Shown: positions 36,732 through 46,039 of the stretch, piece by piece
Numbering within the stretch: position 1 is the first letter of the stretch
Layout of the letters: each line of letters begins with the position of its first letter
Source of the DNA: Bacteroidota bacterium
Lineage (GTDB): Bacteria > Bacteroidota > Bacteroidia > Chitinophagales > Chitinophagaceae
Direction: 5' to 3'
DNA length: 57,512 nucleotides
Assembly (NCBI GenBank): GCA_030706605.1
Contig: JAUZOE010000024.1
Coordinates: 1 to 57,512 of the forward strand
Made by a program: the position numbers and the translations under genes
Notes under the pieces: generated by a model
Told to the model about the DNA's origin: nothing
The model's database searches: none
The model's input: the letters and a program-made list of their open reading frames with translations, nothing else

Positions 36732-37184
36732 ATGCGATACTCTATTTTATTTTCACTACTCTTATTTACGACCTTGATGTCTTGCAAAAAAAGCCAATTT
36801 TCTACAACTCCTTCATTGAAATTTGAAAATGTAAATACGAAAAATCTTCATCCGGGTGAAATAATTGAATTTACTTTGTCTTTTACCTATAAAGGAGATT
36901 TAACCGGGAATCTTTTAGTGCAGGAACTGGTACCTAAATGTTCGACCGATGAAACTGATTCCATAAATACAATTTATACTTTACCTCCTTTTCCTGCATC
37001 GCAGCAGCAGAAGGGTGAAATTACGGTTTCTTATGGTTATAATGTGACTGGGTATAGCCCGATTACAACACCTCAATGTGTATCAAGAAATGATACGGCA
37101 GTTTTTCGTTTTGTATTAAAAGATGATGCTATGCATATCAGCGATACGGTATCATCGCCGCCGGTAGTTATTTATTATCAGTAA
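36732..37184 (+). CDS. Uncharacterised Bacteroidota lipoprotein
   Basis: I do not recognise this 150-residue protein beyond its type. It has a lipoprotein signal with LMSCKK as the lipobox and then a beta-rich domain. FTLSFTYKGDLTGNLLVQELVPK and VTVSYG-type strands suggest an immunoglobulin-like or DUF-type fold. Two cysteines (CSTDE and CVSRND) could form a disulfide. It precedes the UbiA-like gene by 15 bases on the same strand, so the two may be co-transcribed. Expected location is the periplasm or outer membrane. Confidence 0.7.
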   Translation: MRYSILFSLLLFTTLMSCKKSQFSTTPSLKFENVNTKNLHPGEIIEFTLSFTYKGDLTGNLLVQELVPKCSTDETDSINTIYTLPPFPASQQQKGEITVSYGYNVTGYSPITTPQCVSRNDTAVFRFVLKDDAMHISDTVSSPPVVIYYQ

Positions 37185-37199
37185 TCTTTTTTAGCAAGC

Positions 37200-38045
37200 G
37201 TGGGTCAAAATTTTTTAAAGTTTATTTTATTCAGCAGTATTTTTATAGCATTCTGCGCGGTGGCATTTTGTATGGAAACTAATATCTTATTAGGGCTTCC
37301 TTTCAATAATTTCAGCTTTTATTGTTTTGTATTTGGCGCTACGCTGGCACAATATAATTTACATTATTTAGCAAAAAACATTGCTATAAAAAACTCTCTT
37401 CGTCTTGAATGGTCACAGCGAAACCGGAAAACTCATTTGGGACTTTTTGCGGTCGGGGTAGCCTTAATCATCTTTAGTTTTTTCAGTTTTCACCTGAAAC
37501 ATTTTATCATTCTTTTTTTACTGGGCGTTATTGGATTTTTATATTCTTTCCCTTTTCTTCCTTTTGCTGAAAGAAAAAGGATTAAAGATTATGGTTTTTT
37601 GAAAATTATCACCCTTTCTTTATTATGGACATTGGTTACAGTATGGCTTCCGGTAAGCAGTATGTCTTATGATTCTTATCTCTTTTTATTTATTTTTATC
37701 AAAAGATTTGTTTTCATGTTTCTACTGTGCCTGCTTTTTGATATGCGTGATATAGAGATTGACAGCCAGGAGAAAATTAACACCCTTGCCGTTTTCCTGG
37801 GCAAAAGGAATTCTTATCTTTTATCTTATCTTTTACTGTTTTTATTTACCCTGCTCTCCGTTGCTCAATATTTTTATTTACCCCAGTGGGGAATTTTGAT
37901 TGCCATGCTTTTGTCGGTAGCCGTCACCTTATTCAATGTTGAAATAACAAAAAGGTCCAATTCGGATTTTATTTATCTTGCCGGCATTGATGGCATGATG
38001 TTACTGCAGGCACTACTCGTCTATCTATTCGGTTTAAACCTTTAA
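37200..38045 (+). CDS. UbiA-like multipass membrane protein
   Basis: The start is GTG at 37200, giving 281 residues with about eight membrane segments. A UbiA-type second acidic motif is seen as DMRDIEIDSQ near 181-190, but the first NDxxDxxxD motif is not conserved (the region reads NLHYLAKN). It may be a degenerate prenyltransferase or a related membrane protein. UbiA enzymes attach isoprenoid chains to aromatic acceptors. The preceding lipoprotein gene ends 15 bases upstream. The product is uncertain, so I give only the family-level call. Confidence 0.6.
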   Translation: MGQNFLKFILFSSIFIAFCAVAFCMETNILLGLPFNNFSFYCFVFGATLAQYNLHYLAKNIAIKNSLRLEWSQRNRKTHLGLFAVGVALIIFSFFSFHLKHFIILFLLGVIGFLYSFPFLPFAERKRIKDYGFLKIITLSLLWTLVTVWLPVSSMSYDSYLFLFIFIKRFVFMFLLCLLFDMRDIEIDSQEKINTLAVFLGKRNSYLLSYLLLFLFTLLSVAQYFYLPQWGILIAMLLSVAVTLFNVEITKRSNSDFIYLAGIDGMMLLQALLVYLFGLNL

Positions 38046-38083
38046 ATTTGCACTCAACACAAAAAAGTATTTAATTATTTATT

Positions 38084-39190
38084 ATGGCAAAAAGTAAAAA
38101 ATCACCTTTCAGCATCAGTGAAAAATCCTTTGATTTTTTAAAAAATTATATGAACAACCCATCGCCTGTTGGTTTTGAGACGAGTGGGCAAAAAATGTGG
38201 CTCAATTATATAAAAGATTATGTAGATACTACTTTTACAGATCCATACGGTACAGCAGTCGGAGTGATTAATCCTGAAAAAAAGTTTAAAATAGTAATAG
38301 AAGCACATGCTGATGAAATAAGCTGGTTTGTCAATTACATTACTTCTGATGGATTGATTTATTTAAAAAGAAACGGAGGTGTTGATCACCAGATAGCTCC
38401 CTCACACCGGGTAATTATTCATGGTAAAAAAGGACATGTGAAAGCTGTTTTTGGCTGGCCTGCAATTCATACGAGGCATGGCAATGGAGATAACAAAGAG
38501 CAACAACCTAAAGTTGAGAATCTCTTTTTGGATTGTGGTGCACGAAATAAAAAAGAGGCAGAAGATTTAGGAATTCATATAGGAGCAGTGGTTACTTATT
38601 CTGAAGGGTTTGATGAAATAGCCTACGGCAATTTAATCGGTAGGGCATTTGATAATCGAATAGGAGGTTTTATGATTGCAGAAGTTGCAAGATTGTTGAA
38701 GGAAAATAAAAAAACGATTCCTTACTCATTGTATGTGGTAAATGCGGTGCAGGAAGAAATCGGGTTACGCGGGGCAGAAATGATTGCCAGGAGAATAAAG
38801 CCGGATATCGCTATCATTACTGATGTTACCCACGATACCAATACTCCAATGATTAACAAAAATGTTCAGGGAGATTGTTCCTGCGGGAAAGGTCCCGCAC
38901 TAACTTATGGCCCTGCAGTTCATAATAAATTACTTGGCGTAATTGAAAATGTAGCTACTAAAAATAAAATCCCTGTGCAATTTCAGGCTGTAAGCCGTAG
39001 TACCGGTACTGATACCGATTCTTTTGCATATGCAAATGATGGTTGTCCTTCTGCATTGATTTCAATTCCATTGCGATATATGCACACAACTGTGGAAATG
39101 ATTCACAGGGATGATATTGAAAATACCATCAGGCTCATTTATGAAAGCGTTTTAGCACTTTCACCTAAAACTAATTTGAGCTATTTTTAA
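38084..39190 (+). CDS. M42-family metallopeptidase
   Basis: This 368-residue cytosolic aminopeptidase belongs to the M42 (PepA/FrvX/deblocking aminopeptidase) family, with two metal ions. Ligands are visible in EAHADEISWFV (H75), GRAFDNRIGG (aspartate near 188), VQEEIGLRGA (EE near 220), ITDVTHDTN (aspartate near 246) and HTTVEMIHRDD (a late histidine). The length fits the family. It is transcribed after the UbiA-like gene with a 38-base gap, but functional linkage is not evident. No signal peptide is seen. Confidence 0.92.
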   Translation: MAKSKKSPFSISEKSFDFLKNYMNNPSPVGFETSGQKMWLNYIKDYVDTTFTDPYGTAVGVINPEKKFKIVIEAHADEISWFVNYITSDGLIYLKRNGGVDHQIAPSHRVIIHGKKGHVKAVFGWPAIHTRHGNGDNKEQQPKVENLFLDCGARNKKEAEDLGIHIGAVVTYSEGFDEIAYGNLIGRAFDNRIGGFMIAEVARLLKENKKTIPYSLYVVNAVQEEIGLRGAEMIARRIKPDIAIITDVTHDTNTPMINKNVQGDCSCGKGPALTYGPAVHNKLLGVIENVATKNKIPVQFQAVSRSTGTDTDSFAYANDGCPSALISIPLRYMHTTVEMIHRDDIENTIRLIYESVLALSPKTNLSYF

Positions 39191-39290
39191 ATTAATAATT
39201 ACAAATAGTACCAATAACTACGTTGAATTATAAGCGGATTGCGGGCTGTTTAAAAAAATAAAAACAATTATCCATTATTAATCTATATCA

Positions 39291-40295
39291 ATGCAGATAA
39301 GAAACAACTGGACAAAGGCTGAAATTTCAGAAATATATAATACTCCTTTATTGGAATTGATTTATAAAGCGTCTAACATCCATCGTGAGTACCAGGAAAC
39401 GGGGGAAGTGCAAGTGTGCACACTTCTTTCTATTAAGACAGGTGGGTGTAGTGAAGATTGTGCTTATTGTCCCCAGGCAGCGCGCTATGATACGGGACTT
39501 GAAGTGCAGGCGTTGATGAAAAAAGAAGATGTACTTGCTTATGCCAAAAAAGCAAAAAATGCTGGGTCAACAAGGTTTTGTATGGGAGCTGCCTGGCGAG
39601 AAGTAAGAGATAATCGCGATTTTGACCGCGTACTTGATATGGTAAAAGGCGTTAATGAATTAGGGATGGAAGTGTGTTGCACTATGGGGATGTTAACTGA
39701 AAGCCAGGCTGAAAAATTACATGAAGCAGGATTATATGCCTATAATCATAATGTAGATACTTCTAAAGAACATTATGGCGATATAATTACCACCAGAACA
39801 TATGATGATCGCCTTAAAACGCTGGGTAATGTGCGTAAAGTCGGTATTAGTGTTTGTAGCGGAGGTATCATTGGTTTGGGAGAAACGCATGATGACAGGA
39901 TTGGTATGTTACATACGTTATCTACCTTGCCTACCCACCCTGGTAGCGTACCTATCAATGCATTGGTAAGAGTAAAAGGAACACCTCTGGAAGGAAATGA
40001 AAAAGTGGATATCTGGGATATGATCAGGATGATTGCTACTGCCAGAATCATCATGCCAAAAGCTATGGTAAGATTAAGTGCCGGGCGAAGTGAAATGTCA
40101 GTATCTGAACAGGCTCTGTGTTTTATGGCAGGCGCTAATTCGATTTTTTCGGGAGAAAAATTGTTAACTACACCTAATCCTGATTTTGATGAAGATAGCC
40201 GGATGTTTCAACTATTAGGATTAAAACCAAGAGAATCATTTAAAGAATCTCCAGTTGCTTCCGAAGAAAGTTTTGTAGAAGAAGTGCTCGGTTGA
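39291..40295 (+). CDS. bioB: Biotin synthase
   Basis: This 334-residue radical SAM enzyme inserts sulfur into dethiobiotin. The radical SAM cysteines are C53, C57 and C60 in [14 protein letters not shown]. Later segments [11 protein letters not shown] and [20 protein letters not shown] are typical of BioB and contain the residues that support the second iron-sulfur cluster. It is full length and its sequence is strongly conserved, so the call is secure. It stands alone; other bio genes are not seen in the window. It converges with the small membrane protein gene at 40312. Confidence 0.97.
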   Translation: MQIRNNWTKAEISEIYNTPLLELIYKASNIHREYQETGEVQVCTLLSIKTGGCSEDCAYCPQAARYDTGLEVQALMKKEDVLAYAKKAKNAGSTRFCMGAAWREVRDNRDFDRVLDMVKGVNELGMEVCCTMGMLTESQAEKLHEAGLYAYNHNVDTSKEHYGDIITTRTYDDRLKTLGNVRKVGISVCSGGIIGLGETHDDRIGMLHTLSTLPTHPGSVPINALVRVKGTPLEGNEKVDIWDMIRMIATARIIMPKAMVRLSAGRSEMSVSEQALCFMAGANSIFSGEKLLTTPNPDFDEDSRMFQLLGLKPRESFKESPVASEESFVEEVLG

Positions 40296-40311
40296 TTAGC
40301 CAGCGAATTTT

Positions 40312-40605
40312 TTACCAGAATTTAAAAATCATTGCAGCGATTGCATAAAGAATAGTGATTATAAAAATTCCTTTCGCAGTTTTATCGCGATGCCCGTTAA
40401 TATAAATCGTAAATAAAATAGCATTTGCCATCAGTGAAACACTTATGGAAACTGAAATTAAATTGGGATTCAATTTCATCCATTGAAGCATTTCAGAAAG
40501 AGTAAGCCCTTTGAATTTAACCAATTTGTAAACCAAAAATCCAATCATTGGGGCAATAAATCCCAGTGCTAGTCCAAATATAAAATTGTCTTTTTTGAAG
40601 ATCAT
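40312..40605 (-). CDS. Small uncharacterised membrane protein
   Basis: This 97-residue protein has three likely membrane segments (about 8-26, 50-66 and 77-95) and basic loops. It is encoded downstream of surE with a 4-base overlap (ATGA type), so the two are translationally coupled. No domain is recognised. The coupling argues that it is a real gene and may act with SurE or in the same lipid/cell-envelope setting, but that is inference. Confidence 0.65.
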   Translation of the reverse strand: MIFKKDNFIFGLALGFIAPMIGFLVYKLVKFKGLTLSEMLQWMKLNPNLISVSISVSLMANAILFTIYINGHRDKTAKGIFIITILYAIAAMIFKFW

Positions 40606-41390
40606 AAAATATCCCAGTTGTTTTCGAGTTCCTTTTTTAGAGTATAATTAGTAAGATCAAACTGCACCGGCACTACGCTGATATAATTGTGTTCCAATGC
40701 CCACACATCTGTATCTTCGCCCTTATCAAAATTTTTAAAAACTCCCGTAAGCCAATAATATTTTTTTCCTGTAGGATCCATGCGTTCATCAAAATCTTCA
40801 TCGTATTTTGCATAGGCCTGCTTGCAGACTTTTATTCCATTTATTAAATCCAGTGGAACCATAGGAATATTTACGTTTAATAAAAAATGCCTATCCATTT
40901 TTGTTTTCAGCAGGCTTTTTACTATTTTATTTACATAAAATTCAGAAGCTGTAAAATCAGCTTCAATACTGTGATCAAGTAACGAAAATCCTATTGATGG
41001 AATACTTTCTATTGCTGCTTCCATGGCCGCACTCATGGTTCCGGAATAAATTACATTAATAGAATGGTTGGCTCCATGGTTGATGCCACTCAGGCAAATG
41101 TCTGGTTTTCTATGTAAAATCTTATCTACTGCCAGTTTTACACAATCTACAGGCGTTCCATTAGTCTGCCATGCCTCAATGGATCCGAATATGTTTTCAA
41201 CTTTACTAAGTCTTAATGGTACTCCAATGGTGATGGCGTGTCCCATGCCACTTTGAGGCTTATCCGGAGCCACCACTACCACATCGCCCAAATCTTTAAC
41301 TGCATTTACCAGGCTACGTATACCCGGCGATGTTATACCATCGTCATTTGTAACTAATATTATAGGTCTTTCTTTTTTTTCTTCCTTCAT
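40602..41390 (-). CDS. surE: 5'-nucleotidase SurE
   Basis: This 262-residue cytosolic metal-dependent phosphatase removes phosphate from nucleoside 5'-monophosphates and polyphosphate. The metal-binding pair is D16-D17 in ILVTNDDGITSPGI. VVAPDKPQSGMG and the SGINHGANHSINVIYSGT segment are family hallmarks. The length is normal. Its 3' end overlaps the small membrane gene by 4 bases. Confidence 0.96.
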   Translation of the reverse strand: MKEEKKERPIILVTNDDGITSPGIRSLVNAVKDLGDVVVVAPDKPQSGMGHAITIGVPLRLSKVENIFGSIEAWQTNGTPVDCVKLAVDKILHRKPDICLSGINHGANHSINVIYSGTMSAAMEAAIESIPSIGFSLLDHSIEADFTASEFYVNKIVKSLLKTKMDRHFLLNVNIPMVPLDLINGIKVCKQAYAKYDEDFDERMDPTGKKYYWLTGVFKNFDKGEDTDVWALEHNYISVVPVQFDLTNYTLKKELENNWDIL

Positions 41391-41470
41391 GGATTTTTTT
41401 GTTTCAAAGGTTTTCTTTTCGGGCTTACTTTACTATGTGTAAATACTTATCCTTTGTATTTTATTCTTTC

Positions 41471-41929
41471 CTAAAACCACCTGAACCAAGGTCTTGCCAC
41501 AGCTTCTCTAAATGGCCATGGTATAGCGATTAGGATTAATAACAAGGCAATCCCAAAAAATACCAGTGTCTTTTTAAACTTTGCCTGTGAGGTAGGCGCT
41601 TTCTTTACAGTGGCTCTGCCTATGTGAACCAATATCCAGGCAATGATCATAAGAAACCCGTGCTCCAAAGTAAAAAAACGAAGCATGGGATCTTTCATGT
41701 TTTCTCCTAGGTGTTTTAATCTTTCAAACCAAACCCCACTGAAATAAAGTATCATACCTATTAAAAACTGAATGTCCATGCCAAGCATAAAAAAGAAATT
41801 GGCACGGCCATCGCTTTTTGTATACTCTCTTTTTGCAGAGATACCACTGATAGCGGTAAATAAGGTCCAGAAAGCAAAAAGAAGTATCAGCCAGCGAAAC
41901 AGGTTGTGTAATATGAGTAGTATTTGCAT
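41471..41929 (-). CDS. Four-helix inner membrane protein (uncharacterised)
   Basis: The ATG at 41929 is preferred because it begins MQILLILHNLFRWLILLFA, the first membrane helix. An ATG six codons earlier (41947) is possible. The 152-residue protein has four predicted membrane segments, with conserved-looking histidines in ILHNLFRW, TLEHGFLM and WILVHIGR. The pattern resembles small cytochrome b-like or DUF-type membrane proteins of Bacteroidota, and haem binding is only a possibility. It is a single gene between surE and the arginase gene. Confidence 0.7.
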   Translation of the reverse strand: MQILLILHNLFRWLILLFAFWTLFTAISGISAKREYTKSDGRANFFFMLGMDIQFLIGMILYFSGVWFERLKHLGENMKDPMLRFFTLEHGFLMIIAWILVHIGRATVKKAPTSQAKFKKTLVFFGIALLLILIAIPWPFREAVARPWFRWF

Positions 41930-42063
41930 GATAATATTTTTTTGCAAAAGTAAGGGTTAAGAAGCAGATGTTATTATTGAGATGATGTTGAAATTTTTTA
42001 AGGTAAAGCAAGAATTGATTATTTTTTGGTTGTTATTGAGCAACTCTATAGAACCTGATGATC

Positions 42064-43011
42064 CTAATTCATCATTAATACGTTTACACTTCTTTGTAAG
42101 ATATTAAAAGCAATTTCTGCCATTAAATTTTCTTTATCAAGGGTAGGATTTACTTCAGTAATTTCAAAGCAACATATTTTCCGGTTCTGCATAAATTTAC
42201 TTACAAGATCTTCAGCTTCTCTTTCCCTTAATCCGTTGCTGACCGGAGTTCCTGTACCCTTTGAAATAGATGAATCAAGGCAATCCACATCGAAACTTAC
42301 ATAAATATCTGTACACTCATTCAGGAAAACCAGCGCTGCTCTTACCACATTCTCAGGGCCTTTACGGCGCAGCTCGCTGGTAGTAATCACTTTCATTCCA
42401 AACTTATCTATTAAATGTTTTTCTTCTTTTTCATAATCCCGTAAAGAAATAAACACAATATCTTCCGGTAAAACTTTTGGACTGATGTTCCCGAAGTTTT
42501 TCAATTGATTCCATTCCTTTTTTGTTTTTTCATCGGGCTCATGTATTTTACTTTCTTCATTATCTTCCCCGATAGATGCTGAAACCGGCATGCCATGAAG
42601 GTTACCGGATGGAGTAGTATAAGGCGTGTGAAGATCTGCATGCGCATCAATCCAGATAATGCCAAGACGACTATTGGGTTTCGCAGCTTTTATTCCCGCT
42701 ATAGTGCCACCGGCAATACTATGATCGCCACTGATAACGACAGGAAATAAATTATTTTTAATACTTTCCTGCACCGCTTTGGAAACCCTTTCATACATTG
42801 TCAATATCCCGTTTATTCTTTTGGCATAGGGAGATTGGATAGGCTCAAATAACATCTGGTTTTCGGTTTCTATCTTATCTGAGTGAAAATGAACAAAAAA
42901 ATTGCTCATAAAATCAAGAGCAGCAATCTTAATTGCTTCTATGCCGAGGCTTGCCCCACGTGTGCCTGCGCCTATTTCGCTGGGTACTTCAATTAATTGA
43001 ATATTTTTCAT
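42064..43011 (-). CDS. Arginase/agmatinase-family ureohydrolase
   Basis: This 315-residue cytosolic binuclear manganese enzyme is probably arginase, which splits L-arginine to ornithine and urea. Metal-ligand motifs are SGDHS (94-98), WIDAHADLHTP (120-130) and SFDVDCLDSS (239-248). GTGTPVSNGL is the loop typical of arginases, and TTPSGNLHGMP also fits arginase better than agmatinase. Agmatinase or formimidoylglutamase cannot be excluded fully. It is a single gene, 137 bases downstream of modC on the same strand. Confidence 0.9.
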   Translation of the reverse strand: MKNIQLIEVPSEIGAGTRGASLGIEAIKIAALDFMSNFFVHFHSDKIETENQMLFEPIQSPYAKRINGILTMYERVSKAVQESIKNNLFPVVISGDHSIAGGTIAGIKAAKPNSRLGIIWIDAHADLHTPYTTPSGNLHGMPVSASIGEDNEESKIHEPDEKTKKEWNQLKNFGNISPKVLPEDIVFISLRDYEKEEKHLIDKFGMKVITTSELRRKGPENVVRAALVFLNECTDIYVSFDVDCLDSSISKGTGTPVSNGLREREAEDLVSKFMQNRKICCFEITEVNPTLDKENLMAEIAFNILQRSVNVLMMN

Positions 43012-43148
43012 AAATCTTATTGATGGTCATTTTATTTTCTTGGCAAGATAATTATTCCTTATTAGATTAGGATTTATCCGGATTTAAATATAGGTAAAAT
43101 TGATGATCATTATTTTTTAGGAAAAACCCTGTAAACGGGAAAAATAAA

Positions 43149-44024
43149 TCAATTGATCTTCTGAAGTAAGGGATTAAATGCTTTTGAGGCTACCATAACT
43201 TTATCTCCAACTTTCATTGTTTGGATCTCGCTTTCAACGGCAACAATTTTTACAATATTTACTCCAATCAGTATAGTGACAATATAAATAACATCTTCTT
43301 TATCTATTTGAATTATCTCTCCTGAAAACTGGAATTTTCCACTTACTTTTTTATTGCTAAATACTTCAATGGGTTTTCCCTGTTTAATGATCTTTCCATT
43401 GTCAATAACAAAAATAGTATCCGACATTTTTATGACTTCACCTATTTCATGGCTAACAAGAATGGTCGTCAGATTAAATTCTTTATGTACTTTCAGAATA
43501 TAGTCCTGCAATAGGTTTCGCATTTTGATGTCTATAGCTGAAAGCGGTTCATCCAGCATTAAAATTTCAGGTTTTCTTACCAAGGCTCTTGCTAAAGCAA
43601 CTCTTTGTTTCTGTCCACCGGAAAGACTTTCCGGTTTGCGACCCTGCAGGTCCCCCAGTTCGATGATACTTATTAATTCATTGATAATTTCTTTATTTTG
43701 TCCTTTTTCTAATGCATAAACAAGATTTTCCTTAACGGTCATATTTGGGAACAAAGCATAATCCTGGAATACAAATCCTATTTTTCTTTGTTGTGGTTTA
43801 AGACAAATACCTTTTTGGGAATCAAACCATGTGTTTTGATTGACGAATATCAGTCCCTTATCTGCCTGCAGCAATCCTGCAATCATTCTGAGTATAGAAG
43901 TTTTTCCTGCTCCCGAATTTCCATATAGCGTAATGAGTTTCCCCTGTTCAATTTCAATATCAACATGGAGTTGCATGTTTCCATTCGCTGCCTTTAATTT
44001 TTTTTCAAGAGAAATTTGTATCAT
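43149..44024 (-). CDS. modC: Molybdate ABC transporter ATP-binding protein
   Basis: This 291-residue ATPase has Walker A GNSGAGKT (35-42), the Q-loop GFVFQDYALFPNMTVKENL, the signature LSGGQKQRVALARAL and Walker B MLDEPLSAID. The C-terminal part (about 220-291) is a TOBE/Mop-like domain with QFSGEIIQI and EVMVASKAF-like strands, as expected for ModC. It is the last gene of the mod operon and overlaps modB by 4 bases. It powers uptake of molybdate (or tungstate) through ModB. Confidence 0.9.
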   Translation of the reverse strand: MIQISLEKKLKAANGNMQLHVDIEIEQGKLITLYGNSGAGKTSILRMIAGLLQADKGLIFVNQNTWFDSQKGICLKPQQRKIGFVFQDYALFPNMTVKENLVYALEKGQNKEIINELISIIELGDLQGRKPESLSGGQKQRVALARALVRKPEILMLDEPLSAIDIKMRNLLQDYILKVHKEFNLTTILVSHEIGEVIKMSDTIFVIDNGKIIKQGKPIEVFSNKKVSGKFQFSGEIIQIDKEDVIYIVTILIGVNIVKIVAVESEIQTMKVGDKVMVASKAFNPLLQKIN

Positions 44025-44695
44025 TTCCAGAATCTTTTTAAATAGCCTCCATTAATGAGAAAGACAGTCAATAAAATGATGAAGGTAATTGCAAATAAGA
44101 TGAGAGAATACCTGTTGGCAGTGCCATAATTAAGCGACTCAACTTCATCATAAATGGCAATTGAGGCCACCTTTGTTCTTCCCGGTATATTTCCACCTAT
44201 CATCAATACCACACCAAATTCACCAATGGTATGCGCAAATGCAAGGACAATTCCGGTAAGTAAGGAAGGTTTAATATTGGGAAGCAGTACTTTGAAAAGT
44301 GTTGTGGTCCTGGATTTGCCCAATACATAAGATGCTTCAGTAATGGCAGGGGATAGATTGGCAAACCCGGATTGAATGGGATGAACCATGAATGGCAAAC
44401 TATAAATAACTGATGCAACAACCAATCCCCCGAAAGAAAAGATAAGTTTTATTCCAAACCAGTTGGCCAGGAAATTCCCAAAAGCATTTGCCGGGCTGAA
44501 GGCTACCAGGAGATAAAACCCTAAAACCGTAGGAGGTAAAATGAGTGGCATGCTTACCAACGTTTCTGTTACAGGCTTTATCCGTGATTTTGTATAGGCA
44601 AGCCAATAGGCCAGGGGGATAGAAATAATTAACAGCAGCGCTGTTGTTACCAGCGCCAGTTTCAATGTTAATATCATAGGTTCCCAATCCATCAT
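44021..44695 (-). CDS. modB: Molybdate ABC transporter permease
   Basis: This 224-residue inner membrane permease has five to six membrane segments. The cytoplasmic coupling motif EASYVLGKSRTTTLFKVLLPN is followed by GIVLAFAHTIGEFGVVLMIGGNIPG, which is the hallmark of ModB/CysT-type permeases. It overlaps both neighbours by 4 bases. It forms the membrane channel of the molybdate transporter with ModC. Sulfate permeases of the CysT type are related, but the ModA-like binding protein and Mop protein support molybdate. Confidence 0.92.
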   Translation of the reverse strand: MMDWEPMILTLKLALVTTALLLIISIPLAYWLAYTKSRIKPVTETLVSMPLILPPTVLGFYLLVAFSPANAFGNFLANWFGIKLIFSFGGLVVASVIYSLPFMVHPIQSGFANLSPAITEASYVLGKSRTTTLFKVLLPNIKPSLLTGIVLAFAHTIGEFGVVLMIGGNIPGRTKVASIAIYDEVESLNYGTANRYSLILFAITFIILLTVFLINGGYLKRFWK

Positions 44696-45090
44696 TCTGA
44701 TAACATGATTTCATTAGTTTTTATCATCGCAGTGATTGTTTCACCTTCCTGTAATTGCATTTGAAGTACCGCATCCAAAGTAATAATTGCAACTATATTT
44801 CCAACTGGAGTCTCAATGGTTAGCTTGCTAAGCAATTTCCCGTTTTCTATTTGGAGAATATTACCAGACAATTTGTTTTGAAGGCTCACAAAATGTTCCA
44901 ACCCTTTTCCTATTACTACTTCTGTTTCTTTAAAGATCACATTAATGTTATTCCCCGTTTTTAAATAAGACGCAGTACCGGGAGTTTCTATTACGATTGT
45001 CTTAAATACAATATCGCTGACATTAATAGTTACCAGCGATAAATTACCGTTGACTTTTATTGATCTGATTTCTCCTTTCAGGGTATTCAT
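44692..45090 (-). CDS. Two-domain Mop/TOBE molybdenum-binding protein
   Basis: This 132-residue protein is made of two tandem Mop (molybdenum-pterin/molybdate-binding, TOBE) domains: residues 1-65 end with FKETEVVIGKG and 66-132 end with IKTNEIMLSE. Each repeat shows the typical Mop strand order. Such proteins bind molybdate oxyanion and store or buffer it. The gene sits between modA (9 bases away) and modB (4-base overlap). It has no DNA-binding domain, so it is not ModE itself. Confidence 0.82.
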   Translation of the reverse strand: MNTLKGEIRSIKVNGNLSLVTINVSDIVFKTIVIETPGTASYLKTGNNINVIFKETEVVIGKGLEHFVSLQNKLSGNILQIENGKLLSKLTIETPVGNIVAIITLDAVLQMQLQEGETITAMIKTNEIMLSE

Positions 45091-45099
45091 TGATAAATT

Positions 45100-45855
45100 T
45101 TATTTTACTGAATATCCAAAATTTTTAAGAATATCTTTTGCGGGGTCAGAGAATAAGAAATTATAAAACTTTTCAGCATTAGCCTGTTTAGCATTATTGT
45201 CTTTCAATACAACCACTCCCTGGGCAATGGGTGCATAGTCAGCTTCATCCATATCTATCCAGCTACCCTTGCCTTTCAATTCAGGAGATAAAACTACTGA
45301 TTTAGCAGTAAAGCCCACTTCGGCAGATTTTGATGTGATAAACTGGTTGGTCTGAGAGATGCTTTCGCCGTAAACTAATTTATCTTTTACATTTTCATAA
45401 ATACCATAATGCCGCAATACTTCAATAGCTGCCATACCATAAGGAGCTGTTTTTGGATTGGCAAGGGCAATATGAGTTACTCCAGGACTTTTAAGCAGGT
45501 CTATAGAAGGTTTCATGCCATTTATCATTGACCACATAACCAATTTGCCATAAGCATAAATGGTAGGTTGATTGGTGGTATAACCAGATTTAAATAATCC
45601 ATCCGGGTATTTCATATCGGCAGAAACAAATACATCGAAAGGAGCGCCTGCTTTAATTTGCGCAGTTAATTTTCCTGAAGATCCAATTATTAAATTGCAT
45701 GGAATACCTGTTTGATCCGTAAAAGATTCAGATAATTCTTTCATTGCAAATTGCATGTTGGCCGCCACTGCAATGTTCAGTTTTTTATTTTGTTTTTGGT
45801 GACATGACACAAGCGCCATAGCCAAACAAATAACTATAAATGCTATTTTCCTCAT
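45100..45855 (-). CDS. modA: Molybdate-binding lipoprotein of ABC transporter
   Basis: This 251-residue periplasmic binding protein is a lipoprotein with ALVSC as the lipobox. Family segments are LNIAVAANMQFAMKELSESF, IGSSGKLTAQIKAGAPFDVF and VGFTAKSVVL. The serine in the SSGKLTAQI loop is one of the residues that hold the oxyanion in ModA proteins. It is the first gene of the operon modA-mop-modB-modC on the minus strand. Tungstate binding cannot be ruled out. Confidence 0.9.
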   Translation of the reverse strand: MRKIAFIVICLAMALVSCHQKQNKKLNIAVAANMQFAMKELSESFTDQTGIPCNLIIGSSGKLTAQIKAGAPFDVFVSADMKYPDGLFKSGYTTNQPTIYAYGKLVMWSMINGMKPSIDLLKSPGVTHIALANPKTAPYGMAAIEVLRHYGIYENVKDKLVYGESISQTNQFITSKSAEVGFTAKSVVLSPELKGKGSWIDMDEADYAPIAQGVVVLKDNNAKQANAEKFYNFLFSDPAKDILKNFGYSVK

Positions 45856-45969
45856 TTTGATAATTAAAAAATTAAATCATGACAGAAGATAAATTTATAG
45901 ATAAATATTTAGTCCGGGTCGTGTAGCAACTTTTTTTACTTCCTTAGTTTTCCCAAGAGGGAATGTGGA

Positions 45970-46020
45970 TTAAATAAAAAATAAAATTCTGTTATTAACA
46001 GAATTTTATTTTTTATTTAA
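45970..46020. terminator. 51-bp near-perfect palindrome, probable bidirectional terminator
   Basis: Arms of 25 bases are exactly complementary around a single central T (45995). The core reads TTCTGTTA T TAACAGAA, and both outer parts are A/T tracts (AAATAAAAAATAAAA and its complement). It lies between the usp gene end (46040) and the modA start (45855). An A-tract before and a T-tract after the stem on each strand fits a bidirectional intrinsic terminator for usp. Confidence 0.7.
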
Positions 46021-46039
46021 TAAGCTATTTTATTTCCTG

